From Candidatus Bathyarchaeota archaeon (GTDB lineage Archaea; Thermoproteota; Bathyarchaeia; Bathyarchaeales; Bathyarchaeaceae), in contig JAOUJL010000060.1 in assembly GCA_029883255.1 (NCBI GenBank), positions 1 to 7,869 of the forward strand: a stretch of DNA of 7,869 bases. The letters are read 5' to 3'. Under the pieces are notes generated by a model. That model had not been told where the DNA came from and did no database searches. It saw nothing but the letters and a program-made list of their open reading frames with translations. This document shows positions 1 through 5,926 of this stretch, piece by piece. A program made the translations under genes and the position numbers. Positions within the stretch are counted from its first letter, which is position 1; every line of letters starts with the position of its first letter.

Positions 1-568
1 GCACAGTGCAACCAGCCCTGTCGTCGAAAGCCTTGCCCCTGAGGTATCCTCCTCCCAGTTCTGCGAATTCTATGTCGAAGACGCCTCGCGTCCCTATTTC
101 AACATCCTTCCCTTCAACCTCTTCAAGACTCTCAGCCCCTATATCAATGAAAAGGTCCTCTATAGGCGCCACCTTTTTTTGCTCCTCCGCCGTCATGATA
201 TGGGGCGGCTTAGTCCCAATAATTCCCTTAACGTATTGCCCATTGCCCACTTGGAGAAGTACCATTTGGCCGGGCATGATGTTACTTGTTATGCCTCCCA
301 GCGCTTGGAAGCGTAGGAAACCGTTCTCTTCTATGAAGGTGACTATGAAGGCGACCTCATCCATGTGCGCAGCCAGCATCACTTTGGGGGATCTCTCCTT
401 TCCTTGATGGAAGAAGAGGATGTTTCCGAGTTTGTCTATTCTTACTTCGTCGGCGTATTCCTCCAGTTCCTTCTTGAGGATCTCACGTATCTTCTCCTCG
501 TTTCCTGAAGGCCCGAAAGCGTTAGAGAGGGTTGCCAGAAGCCTGATCTCATGAGACAAATCGTTCAC
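1..568 (-). CDS. M42 family aminopeptidase (tetrahedral aminopeptidase-like), N-terminal part
   Basis: This is a cytosolic dinuclear metal aminopeptidase that would trim short peptides in large self-compartmentalised complexes. The gene runs off the left edge, leaving 189 residues. It starts LSNAFGPSGNEEKIREIL (residues 14-31), the usual M42 N-terminal signature. The metal-site words follow: AAHMDEVAFIV with His68, and GKAFDDRAGC with Asp182. These positions agree with the His and bridging-Asp ligands I recall for Pyrococcus TET enzymes. The dimerisation/PDZ-like insert is expected between them (about 75-165). The remaining ligands (Glu-Glu, Asp, His) lie outside the window. The start is GTG at 568; an in-frame TAG sits four codons upstream, so no longer start exists. 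It lies 123 bp downstream of alaX on the same strand and may be cotranscribed. Cellulase/endoglucanase is an older alternative label for this family and is less likely. Confidence 0.92.
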   Translation of the reverse strand, partial: MNDLSHEIRLLATLSNAFGPSGNEEKIREILKKELEEYADEVRIDKLGNILFFHQGKERSPKVMLAAHMDEVAFIVTFIEENGFLRFQALGGITSNIMPGQMVLLQVGNGQYVKGIIGTKPPHIMTAEEQKKVAPIEDLFIDIGAESLEEVEGKDVEIGTRGVFDIEFAELGGGYLRGKAFDDRAGCTV

Positions 569-691
569 CGATCTTCTCTAGTGGGTTCTTTTTGTAGTTA
601 AGGTTTCCTTTCTTGACAATCAGCAATGCGTCGCGCTTGATGGTGTGATTTTTATTTTGTTTTTGCTGTGGATACAGATGAAGTGTTGTCC

Positions 692-1399
692 TCACAAGAG
701 TTTTAAGTAGACCCGTCGATTGTGTTTCCCTTTGTTTTCAGTTTTGAGTAGTTTTATCTGCCCAACTTCTCTCAGGTTCTTAACGTGGGTTCCCCCGTCA
801 GCTTGTTTGTCCACACCCACTATCTCTACGATGCGAAGATTTGGAAGGTTTGGCGGAAGGGCCTCAGCCATTTTTATTATGCCGGGGATTCTTAGTGCTT
901 CTTTTTTGGGAAGTTCGTACCATTTTACAGTGATGTCTTTTGTGAACAATTCGTTCGCCTTATCTATGTACTTCTTAAGGATTTCTCTGTCATACTTTTC
1001 CAAGCTGAAGTCGAAACGAACCTTGTCCTCTTCAAGTTGGTTGCCAGTGACAAGGGCGCCTGTACCAGTGCATAGAAGCGAAGCAAACAGGTGAGCTGCT
1101 GTGTGGCTGCGCATAAGTTTATACCTTCGTTCCCAATCGAGTACGCAATGAACATTGTCTGCTTCTGTTAAACCGGCTCGGTCAACCTCGTGTGATGTCT
1201 CTCCAGAGAACTTGCCAACGTAAACGACATTGTAGGTTTTGTTTCCTTTCATGATCTTCCCCGTATCCCATGGTTGACCTCCACCCTTAGGATAGAAAAT
1301 TGTCTGGTCCAAAACCACGTATTTTCGGTTCTTAACCGAAACCACGGTGGCATCGCATTCTCTGCGGTAACTATCTTTTAAATACAATGCTTCAGTCAC
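692..1399 (-). CDS. alaX: Alanyl-tRNA editing protein AlaX (AlaX-M type)
   Basis: This is a free-standing trans-editing enzyme that hydrolyses Ser (or Gly) wrongly attached to tRNA-Ala, acting in the cytosol alongside AlaRS. At 235 aa it has the size of the medium AlaX class. Visible features are the N-terminal LYLKDSY, the GGGQP loop (residues 39-43), and the zinc/catalytic helix RSHTAAHL with His99 and His103. The second metal motif is DGGTHV, with His205. The basic tail ENKGKHNRR (221-229) is also typical. The usual Cys of CGGTHV is Asp201 here; I believe this variant occurs in some archaeal AlaX proteins, so activity is not excluded. The start is GTG at 1399, followed by TEALYLKD as in relatives. 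Its own TATA-like box lies about 40 bp upstream. It is downstream of tatD on the same strand, 68 bp apart. The C-terminal domain of a full AlaRS is excluded by length. Confidence 0.93.
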   Translation of the reverse strand: MTEALYLKDSYRRECDATVVSVKNRKYVVLDQTIFYPKGGGQPWDTGKIMKGNKTYNVVYVGKFSGETSHEVDRAGLTEADNVHCVLDWERRYKLMRSHTAAHLFASLLCTGTGALVTGNQLEEDKVRFDFSLEKYDREILKKYIDKANELFTKDITVKWYELPKKEALRIPGIIKMAEALPPNLPNLRIVEIVGVDKQADGGTHVKNLREVGQIKLLKTENKGKHNRRVYLKLL

Positions 1400-1432
1400 A
1401 GGGATGACCCCTTTGACAATGTGAGAATTGCG

Positions 1433-1443
1433 GTTTATAAGTG
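1433..1443 (-). promoter_or_regulatory. TATA-like box for alaX
   Basis: On the minus strand this reads CACTTATAAAC, a good archaeal TATA box. It would place transcription start near 1412, about 13 nt before the GTG start of alaX. This suggests alaX can be transcribed separately from tatD. Confidence 0.5.
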
Positions 1444-1467
1444 GTGTTGCATTTCAAACCTACTTGT

Positions 1468-2238
1468 TCAAGCGCGCGCTAATTTGAAGATTGCTTCGGC
1501 ATTTTTTGTAGTAGCTTCTGCCAGGTCATCCAAACAAATTCCTTTTAGACTTGCGATTTTTTTGGCTGTTAGAGGGAGAAAGCCTGGTTCATTTCGTTTC
1601 CCTCGCATAGCTTGCGGTGCAAGCCAAGGGCTGTCGGTTTCGAGAAGAGTTTTCCTCAGGTCTATCCATTTGGCGATTTCATGGAGTTTGTGAGCGTTGG
1701 GATAGGTAACGTTTCCAGCGAACGAAACAAGGAAGCCCGATCTGATACACTGTTCAGCCATCTCTTTGCTTCCTGAAAAGCAGTGCATTATACCCCTTAT
1801 TTTTCCTCTGAATCTCGAAATGATTTCGAGAACGTCAGTGTGTGCTTCTCTGTCATGGACTACAACAGGCAACTCTAATTCTTCAGCTAATAGAAGTTGG
1901 GCTTCGAAGGCTTTTTTCTGGGCTTCCCTTGGGGATAAATTTCTGTAGTAATCGAGTCCAATCTCTCCTATGGCCACGACTTTCGGATTTTGAGAAAGTT
2001 CTCTCAGTTTGTTCAAGACGTTTTGGTCTAACTGAATGGCGTTATGAGGATGAATACCTACCGTTGCGTAGAGTCCCTCGTGATGTTCGGCCAATTTGAC
2101 GCCTTTTATGCTACCATCAACATCAAATCCAATGTTCACTACGCAATCGACATGGGCTTCTCTGGCTCTGATCAGCACCTTTTCTCTATCTCTGTCAAAG
2201 CTGTTCCATTGAAGATGAGCATGAGTATCCACTAACAT
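1468..2238 (-). CDS. tatD: TatD family metal-dependent hydrolase (DNase)
   Basis: This is a TIM-barrel amidohydrolase-type nuclease. Family members are Mg2+-dependent 3'-5' exonucleases active on DNA, with roles in DNA fragment clearance and repair. The 256 aa match the family's usual 250-265. All metal-site words are present in order: VDTHAHL (His6, His8), GIHPH (61-65), GEIGLDYY (Glu92), PVVVHDREA (His128), MHCFSG (His152) and LETDSPWLAP (Asp202). RNEPGFLP (215-222) is the conserved late loop. The start is ATG at 2238; the DTHAH motif at residue 4 leaves no room for a shorter start. A minus-strand TATA-like box lies about 37 bp upstream. The specific substrate in this organism cannot be told from sequence. 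YcfH/YjjV-like labels apply equally. Confidence 0.95.
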   Translation of the reverse strand: MLVDTHAHLQWNSFDRDREKVLIRAREAHVDCVVNIGFDVDGSIKGVKLAEHHEGLYATVGIHPHNAIQLDQNVLNKLRELSQNPKVVAIGEIGLDYYRNLSPREAQKKAFEAQLLLAEELELPVVVHDREAHTDVLEIISRFRGKIRGIMHCFSGSKEMAEQCIRSGFLVSFAGNVTYPNAHKLHEIAKWIDLRKTLLETDSPWLAPQAMRGKRNEPGFLPLTAKKIASLKGICLDDLAEATTKNAEAIFKLARA

Positions 2239-2269
2239 GTTTTTTCACTCACATGACGTTGCGACTTCA

Positions 2270-2281
2270 CCTTTTAACTTC
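2270..2281 (-). promoter_or_regulatory. TATA-like box for tatD
   Basis: The minus strand reads GAAGTTAAAAGG. Centred near 2275, it predicts a start of transcription near 2250, about 12 nt ahead of the tatD ATG. A second A/T-rich word, GGTTAAAATAG around 2306-2317, is an alternative. Confidence 0.35.
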
Positions 2282-2326
2282 TTTGACTTAAGAGCACGCG
2301 AGGCTATTTTAACCGTTTTTTTGTGC

Positions 2327-2354
2327 AAAATGTTGGTTTGGAACCTAACATTTT
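2327..2354. terminator. Hairpin 3' of the membrane protein gene, with helical-phase direct repeat
   Basis: AAAATGTT (2327-2334) plus GGTT (2335-2338) pair with AACC (2342-2345) and AACATTTT (2347-2354), with a one-base bulge and a 3-nt loop. On the minus strand the hairpin lies about 60 bp after the stop at 2411 and ends in TTTT, so it may end that transcript. Its right arm is part of a direct repeat: CCTAACATTT occurs at 2344-2353 and again at 2355-2364, an 11-bp period. A protein-binding site is an alternative reading, given the one-turn spacing and the position ahead of tatD. Confidence 0.4.
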
Positions 2355-2410
2355 CCTAACATTTGCGGGGTGAGATTTCCAACGATTTTCTTTATACGCA
2401 GAAATTCAGT

Positions 2411-3169
2411 CTATTTTGGCTTCAGCGTTTTGATGCTGGCGCTTTCATTTTTCCAGTCTACTATGATCTCGAGGTCATATGCCCAATACCATTCATCATC
2501 TTTCAACCATACATCGTATTTCCAGTTCCACAAGCCATCGTTGCACATCCCGTAGCTGCGGGGAGACAAAAGATAGTTGGGCGTTCCAAGGATGTTCGAG
2601 AGAGAGTTGTCTTTAAAATCTTGCTTTAAATGGATTGCATAGTGTGCGTCTATGCCTATGACTTCATGATTTGAGTTGTTGATTAAATAGCAAGCGAAAT
2701 CGCCGGGTTTTCTAGAAAGAACATCTGTTTCCGAAAACCATAAGTCGCTACTTTTGTTGTAGAGTTGGACCCACAGAGCTATGATCTCCGGTGGTCGACA
2801 CCAGTTAGGACGGGGAAAACCATCCCAGTAAGTGCCATATAACCTTGGCCCATAGCAACCTTCTGGCACAAGTTCTAAATTGGCTTTTGAGTCTATCCAA
2901 GCTGCAAAAATCCCCGTGTTAATGTAGCATGGCATAACGTAAGTGTCATCGTGAGGATTTCCATGAACCGTTATCCATCGCTGTCGCGCAGCCTGAATAT
3001 CCTGATAATGCATAGAAAAGACTAGGTCGGAAAGCGTCTGAGAAAGTTCGTGAATTTGACGTGCACTATCTTGCTCAAGATGCTTGATTTGGAAATAGAG
3101 ACCTAAATTTAATACGAGGCTCACCAGAAAGGCGATGGTAAGCACCGCCGTGGCTCTCTCATATTTCAT
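2411..3169 (-). CDS. Membrane-anchored protein of unknown function
   Basis: I do not recognise a family. The chosen start at 3169 gives 252 aa. The first residues MKYERA are followed by a hydrophobic segment (about 8-27, AVLTIAFLVSLVLNLGLYF) and then a charged helical stretch (28-50), so this looks like an N-terminal anchor with a large outer domain. That domain is rich in Trp and Tyr (WNWKYDVWLKDDEWYWAYD, 214-232). It has five Cys, at 81, 105, 124, 160 and 209, which could form disulfides outside the cell. A GAGGT Shine-Dalgarno at 3177-3181, 7 nt before the ATG, supports this start; a frame extension to an ATG at 3247 adds 26 residues with no such signal. It is probably a monocistronic minus-strand gene with a hairpin after its stop. 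A lipoprotein is excluded because no lipobox Cys follows the hydrophobic segment. Confidence 0.75.
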   Translation of the reverse strand: MKYERATAVLTIAFLVSLVLNLGLYFQIKHLEQDSARQIHELSQTLSDLVFSMHYQDIQAARQRWITVHGNPHDDTYVMPCYINTGIFAAWIDSKANLELVPEGCYGPRLYGTYWDGFPRPNWCRPPEIIALWVQLYNKSSDLWFSETDVLSRKPGDFACYLINNSNHEVIGIDAHYAIHLKQDFKDNSLSNILGTPNYLLSPRSYGMCNDGLWNWKYDVWLKDDEWYWAYDLEIIVDWKNESASIKTLKPK

Positions 3170-3478
3170 AAAGAATACCTCAAGTTGCACGTAGATTACT
3201 ATTTTTAGGGAAAAAGATAAGTCTTGCTGTTCAATTCGGAAAATCATGCGCAGATGCTTAATTTTCTTCGTTTTTCTGCGTGCACACCTGCGTGTTCGAC
3301 GGTTTTTTGTTAGTTTCTAGTTTCGCGCGTTAATTTAAACTTAAATCTAACCACAGTCGGAGATAGCACCCGAAAACCCCCTTTTTCTGTCTGGTCTTAT
3401 CCTTTCCCCAAGGCAAGTGCAAATCGAACGCAAGTTTTAAAAGTTAGAAAATTGGCTAGACAAAAGGAGATTTTAGTC
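3170..3478. promoter_or_regulatory. Divergent intergenic promoter region
   Basis: This 309-bp gap separates the divergently transcribed membrane-protein and hydrolase genes. On the plus strand AGTTTTAAAAG (3433-3443) is a plausible TATA box. It predicts a start near 3463, just before the AGGAG Shine-Dalgarno at 3465-3469 that serves the ATG at 3479. On the minus strand CTTATC (about 3216-3223) or CCTAAAAATAG (about 3199-3209) could serve the membrane protein. I see no RNA gene and no convincing operator. Confidence 0.4.
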
Positions 3479-4282
3479 ATGTCGAAGGTAAAAGTGAATG
3501 ATATCCAAGTCTACTATGATGTGAAGGGTGAGGGATTTCCTCTCGTAATGATTATGGGGTTGAGCGCAAACGCAGACTGGTGGTACATCGATCCCCACTG
3601 GATTCAGGAACTTTCAGAGAAGTTCAAGCTTGTTATGTTTGACAATCGGGGAGCCGGGCGTACGGATGTGTCCGATAGGCGATATGCGATCAAATTGTTT
3701 GCTGACGACACCGCAGGTTTATTGGATGCCTTGGGAATCTCCAAGGCCGATGTGTTTGGAATTTCAATGGGTGGCATGATAGCTCAGGAGCTGGTGCTCA
3801 ACTACCCTGAGAAGGTCGAAAAACTGGTCCTCTGTTCCACCTACTGCGGTGGTACAAAGTCGGTTTTACCGTCTCCTAAGGTATTAGAAATACTTACGGC
3901 TGACAGAAGCATGTTGTCACCGGAAGAAATAGCTAGAATGTCGATTCCACTCTTTTTTAGAGATGATTTCATTAAAAAGAACCCCAATGTTGTAGAGCAC
4001 GCAATCCAACAAATGCTCAAGGCTCCCATTTCAAATGAAGCTTTCACACGTCAACTAAACGCACTCATGGAATTCGATACTTATGATAGGTTGTCTGGGA
4101 TAAAGGGGCCCACTCTGATTTTACATGGCAAACAGGATGTTCTTGTGCCTCCTGAAAACGGTTCAATCTTGGCTGAGGCCATACCCAATGCTGAGGTCGT
4201 TTACCTTAAGAATTCTGCTCACGGACTCGTAGAAGAGACGGAGAAGGTCATCCCAGTTCTATTAAACTTTCTCGTTGAATAG
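3479..4282 (+). CDS. Alpha/beta hydrolase
   Basis: This is a cytosolic alpha/beta-hydrolase-fold enzyme of 267 aa, the usual length for esterase / 3-oxoadipate enol-lactonase-like members. The likely triad is Ser96 in the nucleophile elbow GISMGG, Asp220 in GKQDVLVPP and His248 in NSAHGLVEE. The oxyanion-hole loop is MGLSANADWW (26-35), and FDNRGAGRTD (54-63) is the typical strand-4 region. The cap domain falls around 125-200. The ATG at 3479 is preceded by AGGAG with 9 nt spacing. A frame-open TTG at 3452 would add nine residues and is less likely. It is alone on the plus strand, next to the left copy of the direct repeat. No neighbouring pathway genes are present, so the substrate is unknown; haloperoxidase-like or lipase-like labels cannot be separated here. 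Confidence 0.93.
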   Translation: MSKVKVNDIQVYYDVKGEGFPLVMIMGLSANADWWYIDPHWIQELSEKFKLVMFDNRGAGRTDVSDRRYAIKLFADDTAGLLDALGISKADVFGISMGGMIAQELVLNYPEKVEKLVLCSTYCGGTKSVLPSPKVLEILTADRSMLSPEEIARMSIPLFFRDDFIKKNPNVVEHAIQQMLKAPISNEAFTRQLNALMEFDTYDRLSGIKGPTLILHGKQDVLVPPENGSILAEAIPNAEVVYLKNSAHGLVEETEKVIPVLLNFLVE

Positions 4283-4288
4283 GGCGAG

Positions 4289-4344
4289 CGCAAAAGAAAA
4301 TTGGAAACAGTCAAGTAGAATCGTCAATCTTTCTCTTTAAGGTT
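4289..4344. repeat. Left copy of the direct repeat (att-like): displaced 3' end of the Toprim gene
   Basis: These 56 bp align with 6570-6626 in the same orientation, with seven mismatches and one gap. Two long exact blocks are shared: CGCAAAAGAAAAT at the left and AATCTTTCTCTTTAAGGTT at the right. On the minus strand the block encodes TLKRKIDDST followed by a stop, against TLKRKISDFT-stop in the intact Toprim gene, and the match continues 23 nt past the stop. It begins seven bases after the hydrolase stop codon. Known integrated elements often leave such a displaced gene end at the far boundary; a simple segmental duplication is the alternative. Confidence 0.8.
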
Positions 4345-4370
4345 GTGATTCCTGGTGACATGTCCCGCAA

Positions 4371-4383
4371 ATCCCCCTTTTTT
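4371..4383 (+). terminator. T-run after the hydrolase gene
   Basis: The plus strand reads ATCCCCCTTTTTT about 90 bp after the hydrolase stop. An oligo-T tract is the usual archaeal termination signal. No strong hairpin precedes it, and none is required in archaea. Confidence 0.35.
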
Positions 4384-4417
4384 ATTGTTTCTGAAAGAAG
4401 ACTGTCGATTGCAATCA

Positions 4418-4468
4418 TTACGAAGAGTCTAACAGGAATACAGGCGTAAGTAGGAAGGCTCTTCGTAA
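4418..4468. repeat. 13-bp inverted repeat
   Basis: TTACGAAGAGTCT (4418-4430) faces AGGCTCTTCGTAA (4456-4468), pairing 12 of 13 positions plus one G-T wobble around a 25-nt loop. The arms overlap the decayed ParB-like frame. It could be a cruciform or operator, or a transcript hairpin. It lies inside the repeat-bounded island, close to the left boundary. Confidence 0.6.
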
Positions 4469-4481
4469 ATTCAAGCAACAT

Positions 4482-4553
4482 AATGGGCACGTTTCTGAAA
4501 GCCGGTCTGGGCTATGTTTTGCGCTGCACATTCTAAATGGGCATGTTTCTGAA
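4482..4553. repeat. 18-bp direct repeat 54 bp apart
   Basis: AATGGGCACGTTTCTGAA (4482-4499) and AATGGGCATGTTTCTGAA (4536-4553) differ at one base. The offset of 54 bp is a multiple of three, and both read FRN(V/M)PI in the ParB-like frame. Together they bound the insert that carries the two in-frame stops. Confidence 0.8.
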
Positions 4554-4769
4554 GGTTGTAGGAGAAACACCGATTGTTTTGGCAACAATATCACGAGCCT
4601 GGCCCTTTGAACCTAAGTTCGTTTGAACTGAGGGTTTTCCAGCTAACATTCTTTGTTTTGCTAATTCCCTTTCAATTTTTAAAAGCGGAAAAAGGAAGTC
4701 CTCGGGGGCATATGCTACAATTCCTAAAATTGAGAAAGCAGAGCACTGGTTTAAGTTGCAATCAACTTT

Positions 4770-5131
4770 TTAGTATATGCTCGCTTGAAAGCCCGCTGAA
4801 GCATGCTGCTCATCGTGAATCTTCAGAAATTTTGTTAAACTCTTAAGAACCACGATAGAAACTGCTGGAGCATAGGGGCGTAAAGAGCAACGATCAAGTT
4901 TTTGAAAGAAGCCCAAAAACCTTAGAACCGTAGCCTTCGGGGCGTTCTTCTTCGTTTTCCCATGTATATAAGGCGAAATTAAAGTTTTCAAAAGTCTGAA
5001 GCTCCTTCAGAGTTTTGTTCCAAGATATGTTTTCTCTAGTCTCTTTTTATCGTGTTTTTGTGTTAAAAAACGTAGGGGGTAGGTAAAATAACAAGATTTA
5101 CACAGTTATTTTCTGAAGGTGAAATTGGTAA
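4770..5131. other. Gene-less stretch with possible decayed minus-strand coding and a plus-strand promoter
   Basis: No gene can be supported here. The minus strand from about 5046 to 4899 is open and reads like protein (KELQTFENFNFALYTWENEE, then a stop) but lacks any ATG, GTG or TTG. Shorter open pieces in other frames follow it down to 4770, as in a frame-disrupted relic upstream of the ParB-like remnant. At the right end, plus-strand AGGTAAAATAAC (5081-5092) is a TATA-like box. It predicts a start near 5113 for the 5132 gene, just before its GGTGA ribosome site (5118-5122). Confidence 0.35.
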
Positions 5132-5467
5132 ATGCCGCGAGTTTCACGGATACAGTTCATTAGTCGCAGAGTTGCGAGGCTTAAAGAAACCGTGCAGGTT
5201 GACACTCAGAAAATTCGAGAGAAGCTGCTTAACAACTTACAAATGATTTTTGATAATGCTGTTGTTTTGGCTAGAGGCGATGTAACAGTTGACGGTGAAG
5301 AGTTGACGTTGAATGAAAGACGAGATTGGACTCGTGTTGCCGCTTACACAGCCCAAATCATTCAAAGTATAGCCAAAGGCTTCGATGAGAGGCAAATAGA
5401 TGTGATGCTTGATGAGTTGGAAAAGCTTGTAGCTGAAGCCAAAGCAAAAGCGACTATAAAACATTAG
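5132..5467 (+). CDS. Small helical protein of unknown function
   Basis: The 111-aa product is intact and is probably the only working gene between the two direct repeats. The N-terminus is basic (MPRVSRIQFISRRVARLK). A long predicted helix follows (about 20-48), then a short DVTVDGEELT hairpin-like segment (50-59), and two further helices (62-83 and 86-107) ending in the Lys/Ala-rich EAKAKATIK. There is no signal peptide, membrane segment or Cys. GGTGA at 5118-5122, 9 nt before the ATG, and a TATA-like box near 5087 support expression. A six-T run follows the stop. The basic head and helical body would suit a small DNA-binding or phage-terminase-small-subunit-like protein, but I recognise no family and do not claim one. 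Confidence 0.75.
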   Translation: MPRVSRIQFISRRVARLKETVQVDTQKIREKLLNNLQMIFDNAVVLARGDVTVDGEELTLNERRDWTRVAAYTAQIIQSIAKGFDERQIDVMLDELEKLVAEAKAKATIKH

Positions 5468-5477
5468 GGTCAGACTA

Positions 5478-5483
5478 TTTTTT
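5478..5483 (+). terminator. T-run after the 111-aa gene
   Basis: Six consecutive T begin 11 bases after the TAG stop at 5467. This is a simple archaeal-style termination tract. Confidence 0.4.
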
Positions 5484-5556
5484 ACAGACTTTGAAGTGTT
5501 GAGTAAGGAGCTTGGGCGCAATCCCTGGGCGTGAAAAGGAAGCTTCAGAGAATGGG

Positions 5557-5599
5557 AGTTGTTGTTGTTTTCTGAATTTTTCGCTTACCAACAACAACT
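5557..5599. repeat. 11-bp inverted repeat with GTT/AAC stem
   Basis: AGTTGTTGTTG (5557-5567) pairs perfectly with CAACAACAACT (5589-5599) across a 21-nt loop. It opens the roughly 600-bp non-coding stretch 5484-6115, which holds a chain of hairpins and no supportable gene. Confidence 0.7.
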
Positions 5600-5617
5600 G
5601 TTTCGTTGTAACATTGA

Positions 5618-5711
5618 AGTTTCACTATTAGAGAAACTGTTCGTTTTGGGTATGGACCGTTCATTATTAACGAACACTTGTCGGTGTCCCCGCAGCAGCA
5701 GACGACGACAA
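5618..5711. repeat. Three adjacent small hairpins
   Basis: AGTTTC/GAAACT pair at 5618-5623 and 5633-5638. TGTTCGTT/AACGAACA pair at 5638-5645 and 5669-5676. TTGTCG/CGACAA pair at 5678-5683 and 5706-5711, the last with an extra inner GTC/GAC and a CAGCAGCAG-type loop. The arms abut almost without spacing, which suggests one folded region rather than scattered chance repeats. Short stems such as the 6-bp ones are individually weak. Confidence 0.45.
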
Positions 5712-5736
5712 CTCTCAGTTTGAAAATAATAGCCTA

Positions 5737-5766
5737 CCCCCTGTCATTTTTGATGCTCTGCCCCCT
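5737..5766. repeat. CCCCCT word pair, 24 bp apart
   Basis: CCCCCT occurs at 5737-5742 and 5761-5766, separated by a spacer containing TTTTT. The spacing equals that of the palindromic word pairs that follow, though this word is not palindromic. Confidence 0.4.
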
Positions 5767-5770
5767 AGGT

Positions 5771-5806
5771 TTTTAGTACTAAAAGAAAATTTTTTATTAG
5801 TACTAA
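5771..5806. repeat. Hairpin module 1 (TTAGTACTAA pair)
   Basis: The palindrome TTAGTACTAA occurs at 5773-5782 (within the 14-bp perfect palindrome TTTTAGTACTAAAA) and again at 5797-5806, 24 bp away. The spacer is AAGAAAATTTTTTA. The whole unit can fold as one hairpin. Confidence 0.75.
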
Positions 5807-5807
5807 G

Positions 5808-5859
5808 TTTGGGGACCCAAAAGAAAAAATTTATGGGACCCAAATCAGTAAGGCTGAAA
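5808..5859. repeat. Hairpin module 2 (GGGACCC pair)
   Basis: GGGACCC occurs at 5812-5818 and 5835-5841, with an A-rich spacer AAAAGAAAAAATTTA. TTTGGG (5808-5813) can pair with CCCAAA (5839-5844), and inner CCCA with TGGG. A tail ending GCTGAAA (5853-5859) matches the tail of module 3. The two 52-bp units align without gaps at 38 of 52 positions. Confidence 0.75.
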
Positions 5860-5926
5860 CAGAAAGGAAGGCAAGGTTCCAAACAGAACATAGTATGCAA
5901 TTGAACGTCAGGTAAAAAGGCTTGGA

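Larger units (their letters stand above)
4316..4769 (-). pseudogene. Interrupted ParB-like helix-turn-helix gene remnant
   Basis: One minus-strand frame stays open from 4769 to a stop at 4314-4316, except for two TAG codons (4533-4535 and 4512-4514). Its first 78 codons contain KIERELAKQRMLAGKP and then GQARDIVAKTIGVSPTTF. This closely resembles the linker and DNA-binding helix-turn-helix of phage- and plasmid-type ParB-like proteins, which bind DNA in partition or regulation. No start codon lies at the open frame's upstream end, and the ParB N-terminal nuclease-like domain is not found, so it is 5'-truncated. After the HTH comes a 54-bp segment bounded by an 18-bp repeat and holding both stops. 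Removing it restores a continuous frame through DSLLSETIKKGDLRDM to the TLKRKIDDST end. The family call rests on motif memory; the decay is seen directly. It has been 5' truncated and interrupted, so a working product is unlikely. Confidence 0.6.

Noticed and set aside
549..691. Minus-strand open stretch ending NYKKNPLEKIGERFVS just before and over the M42 start
   Set aside because: The peptide looks plausible, but only a TTG could start it, giving about 25 residues, and I recognise no family.
720..1094. Plus-strand open frame of 124 codons
   Set aside because: It lies antisense to alaX, whose motifs are clear, and its product shows no family features.
1471..1480. AGCGCGCGCT near the tatD stop, similar to the GC palindrome at 6544-6555
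   Set aside because: It encodes the last residues of TatD and is short; the likeness is probably chance.
4574..4846. Plus-strand open frame of 90 codons
   Set aside because: It lies antisense to the ParB-like remnant, has no ribosome site that stands out, and reads like non-coding sequence; the minus strand carries the recognisable words.
4770..4991. Minus-strand open frame of 73 codons beginning MKTLISPYIHGK
   Set aside because: No family features and no convincing ribosome site. Other frames of the same stretch look at least as protein-like, so I treat it as part of a decayed region.
5715..5900. Minus-strand open frame of 61 codons
   Set aside because: It runs through the hairpin modules and its composition follows the A/T repeats; it is not a gene.
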